Below, in pieces: positions 34,558 through 36,019 of a stretch of 36,019 nt of DNA; within the stretch, counting starts at the first letter, position 1, and the number at the start of each line of letters is the position of its first letter. Source of the stretch: Bacillota bacterium. GTDB taxonomy: Bacteria; Bacillota; DTU030; DUMP01. The position numbers and the translations under genes are program-made. The notes under the pieces were generated by a model. That model made no database searches. It was not told the DNA's origin and saw only the letters and a list, made by a program, of their open reading frames with translations. The stretch is from contig JAAYWY010000033.1 of assembly GCA_012516165.1 (NCBI GenBank), forward strand, positions 1-36,019. Direction: 5' to 3'.

Positions 34558-35400
34558 TTAGAACGCCGGTACTACGGCTCCGTCGTATTTTTCGTCGATG
34601 AACTTTTTGACTGCTTCAGTATTCAAGGCGCGGGCAAGTTTGTTCAAGGCTTCGTTGTCTTTATCTTCGGCCCGCACCACCAGCACATTGGCGTAGGGGG
34701 AGTCTTTATCTTCTATAAAGATAGCATCAGCCTTGGGATTGAGTCCAGCGGGGAGAGCATAGTTAGTATTGATAACGGCAAAGTCCACTTCGTCCAGAGT
34801 GCGCGGAAGAGAGGCTGCTTCCAGTTCTTTAATGTCTAGTTTTTTTGGGTTGGCTGTTATGTCAAGTGGGGTTGCGTCTAGCCCGACACCTTCTTTAAGG
34901 GTAATAAGGCCTGCTTTTTGTAGCAACAACAGGGCGCGCCCGCCGTTGGTGGCGTCGTTGGGAATAGCCACCACTGCTTTTTCCGGTATATCGCTGATGT
35001 TTTTAATGGTTCTAGAATAGATACCTAAAGGTTCTATGTGAACCTTGGCAATAGGAACCAAATTAGTTCCAGCACCTTGGTTGTAAGTGTCTAGATACGG
35101 TACATGCTGAAAATAGTTAGCATCTAATTCTTTACCAGCTAAGGCGGGGTTTAATTGTGTCCAGTCACTAAACTCCTGAACATCTAAGTTAATGCCTTCC
35201 TTGGCCAATTCCGGTTTGATAAAATTAAGAATCTCAGCATGAGGAATAGCTGTTGCTCCTACTCTTAAAGTAATAGTCTCAGCTTGTTGAGGGGGGTTGT
35301 CGTTTGCTTCTGGTGCGGCCGGGGCTGAACAGGCGGAAAGAGTTAAGAGCAAGATGACAGCCGTGGCCACAAAGGTGATTCTTCGTTGAAAATAATTCAT
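34558..35400 (-). CDS. metQ: Methionine ABC transporter substrate-binding lipoprotein MetQ
   Basis: The extracellular D/L-methionine-binding lipoprotein (NlpA family). The signal peptide RRITFVATAVILLLTLSAC ends at a lipobox Cys. The body has VGATAIPHAEIL, ANYFQHVPYLDTYN, IAKVHIEPLGIYS, IPNDATNGGRALLLLQ and VDFAVINTNYA, all NlpA/MetQ motifs. It is 280 aa. The ATG follows the metI stop directly (TAA then ATG), and its AGGAGG lies inside the end of metI. It works with MetN (ATPase, not in the window) and MetI. Confidence 0.96.
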   Translation of the reverse strand: MNYFQRRITFVATAVILLLTLSACSAPAAPEANDNPPQQAETITLRVGATAIPHAEILNFIKPELAKEGINLDVQEFSDWTQLNPALAGKELDANYFQHVPYLDTYNQGAGTNLVPIAKVHIEPLGIYSRTIKNISDIPEKAVVAIPNDATNGGRALLLLQKAGLITLKEGVGLDATPLDITANPKKLDIKELEAASLPRTLDEVDFAVINTNYALPAGLNPKADAIFIEDKDSPYANVLVVRAEDKDNEALNKLARALNTEAVKKFIDEKYDGAVVPAF

Positions 35401-36019
35401 TTAGTCTAGCCTCCTTTGATCTTTCGATGCTTTTAGAGCCATGTGGTTGCCCAGCGATTGCGTAATCTGCACTAAAATAATGAGGATAACTACCGTCTCT
35501 AGTAGGACATCATTACGAAACCGTTGGTAACCATAGCGGATAGCGATATCTCCCAGGCCACCGCCGCCGATGGCACCGGCCATGGCTGAATAACCCACGA
35601 GATTAATAGCAGTCAGCGTAAAGCCCAAGAGTAATGCCGGCCATGATTCAGGCAGCAGTACTTTGGTGATAATCTGCACTGGTGAAGCTCCCATGGATTC
35701 GGCGGCCTCAATAACACCAGGATCCACCTCTTGGAGGGAGTTTTCCACTACTCGGGCCACAAATGGTACAGCGGCTACCGCTAACGGGAAAATAGCACCA
35801 CGGGTACCAATCGATACGCCAACTAGTATTTTTGTTATCGGCATAAGAAGAAACAGCAAAATCACGAACGGTATCGAGCGCCCGGTGTTTACAATACTAC
35901 CCAGGATTGCATTTAGGGTTTGTCGGGGAAGGATATGTCCCGGAGCCGTCACTACCAGTAATACACCCAAAGGGCCACCCACAGCCAACGCAATAGCCAG
36001 AGATAGACCGACCATATAC
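35401..36019 (-). CDS. metI: Methionine ABC transporter permease MetI (partial, cut by window edge)
   Basis: The inner-membrane permease of the MetNIQ importer. At least 204 aa and five membrane segments are visible. The EAA loop for contact with the ATPase is EAAESMGASPVQIITKVLLPES, and SIPFVILLFLLMP plus GYSAMAGAIGGGGLGDIAIRYGYQRF are typical MetI. The frame is open to the end of the window (TAT before the listed ATG), and MetI relatives carry about 10-20 more N-terminal residues, so the true start is off the edge. The ATPase gene metN is expected just beyond, to the right. Confidence 0.95.
   Translation of the reverse strand, partial: YMVGLSLAIALAVGGPLGVLLVVTAPGHILPRQTLNAILGSIVNTGRSIPFVILLFLLMPITKILVGVSIGTRGAIFPLAVAAVPFVARVVENSLQEVDPGVIEAAESMGASPVQIITKVLLPESWPALLLGFTLTAINLVGYSAMAGAIGGGGLGDIAIRYGYQRFRNDVLLETVVILIILVQITQSLGNHMALKASKDQRRLD

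Overview
The window reads as a chromosomal segment of a low-to-mid GC, Gram-positive, probably anaerobic Bacillota of Clostridia grade. Evidence: strong GGAGG ribosome binding sites with frequent TTG and GTG starts, a CIRCE-controlled groES-groEL pair, an FMN riboswitch on ribU, GlpP-type antiterminators with leader terminators, and a clostridial three-part glycerol-3-phosphate oxidation cluster. It also has Feo iron uptake and a metQ/metI methionine transporter. I cannot name the species. No tRNA, rRNA, transposase or phage gene was seen.

Layout. (1) 1-535 is the trailer end of a CRISPR array: seven identical 37-nt repeats, one decayed repeat, and a weaker decayed copy at 626-662. No cas gene is in view. 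(2) 786-2125 is a small regulatory island. A hairpin and promoter drive a 56-aa ORF of unknown function, followed by a GntR/FCD regulator. Both promoters carry TTGTATAC-type sites over a TACAAT -10 box. (3) 2277-5846 is one giant gene fusing a GT-A glycosyltransferase to a GH130 phosphorylase-like domain. (4) ribU with its FMN riboswitch, a JAMM-protease/TM/LysM protein and a flippase-like membrane protein follow. (5) 9091-10838 is a sugar-phosphate pair, cupin-type phosphoglucose isomerase plus pfkA. Next come a TGS/uridine-kinase-like protein and groES-groEL. (6) 15003-17588 holds an amino-acid racemase, endonuclease IV and a metal-exporter-like permease.

(7) 17728-25569 is the lipid/glycerol block: plsY, a first glpP, glpK behind a leader terminator, a GlpA-like dehydrogenase, a second FAD oxidoreductase, a DUF1667 Fe-S candidate, a second glpP and an unrecognised polytopic membrane protein. 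No glycerol facilitator is present, so the last gene is a candidate transporter. (8) On the minus strand, 30088 down to 25749 holds feoA, feoB split into GTPase and channel genes, a DtxR-family regulator and an MFS gene broken by one in-frame UGA. (9) A membrane dipeptidase, a CapA-like lipoprotein and typA lie on the plus strand. (10) The window ends in the minus-strand metI (cut by the edge) and metQ.

The most unusual items are the glycosyltransferase-GH130 fusion, the JAMM-TM-LysM protein, the GntR-linked 56-aa ORF, and the doubled GlpP with an orphan membrane protein in the glycerol operon. All functional calls rest on reading motifs by eye; no searches were run.
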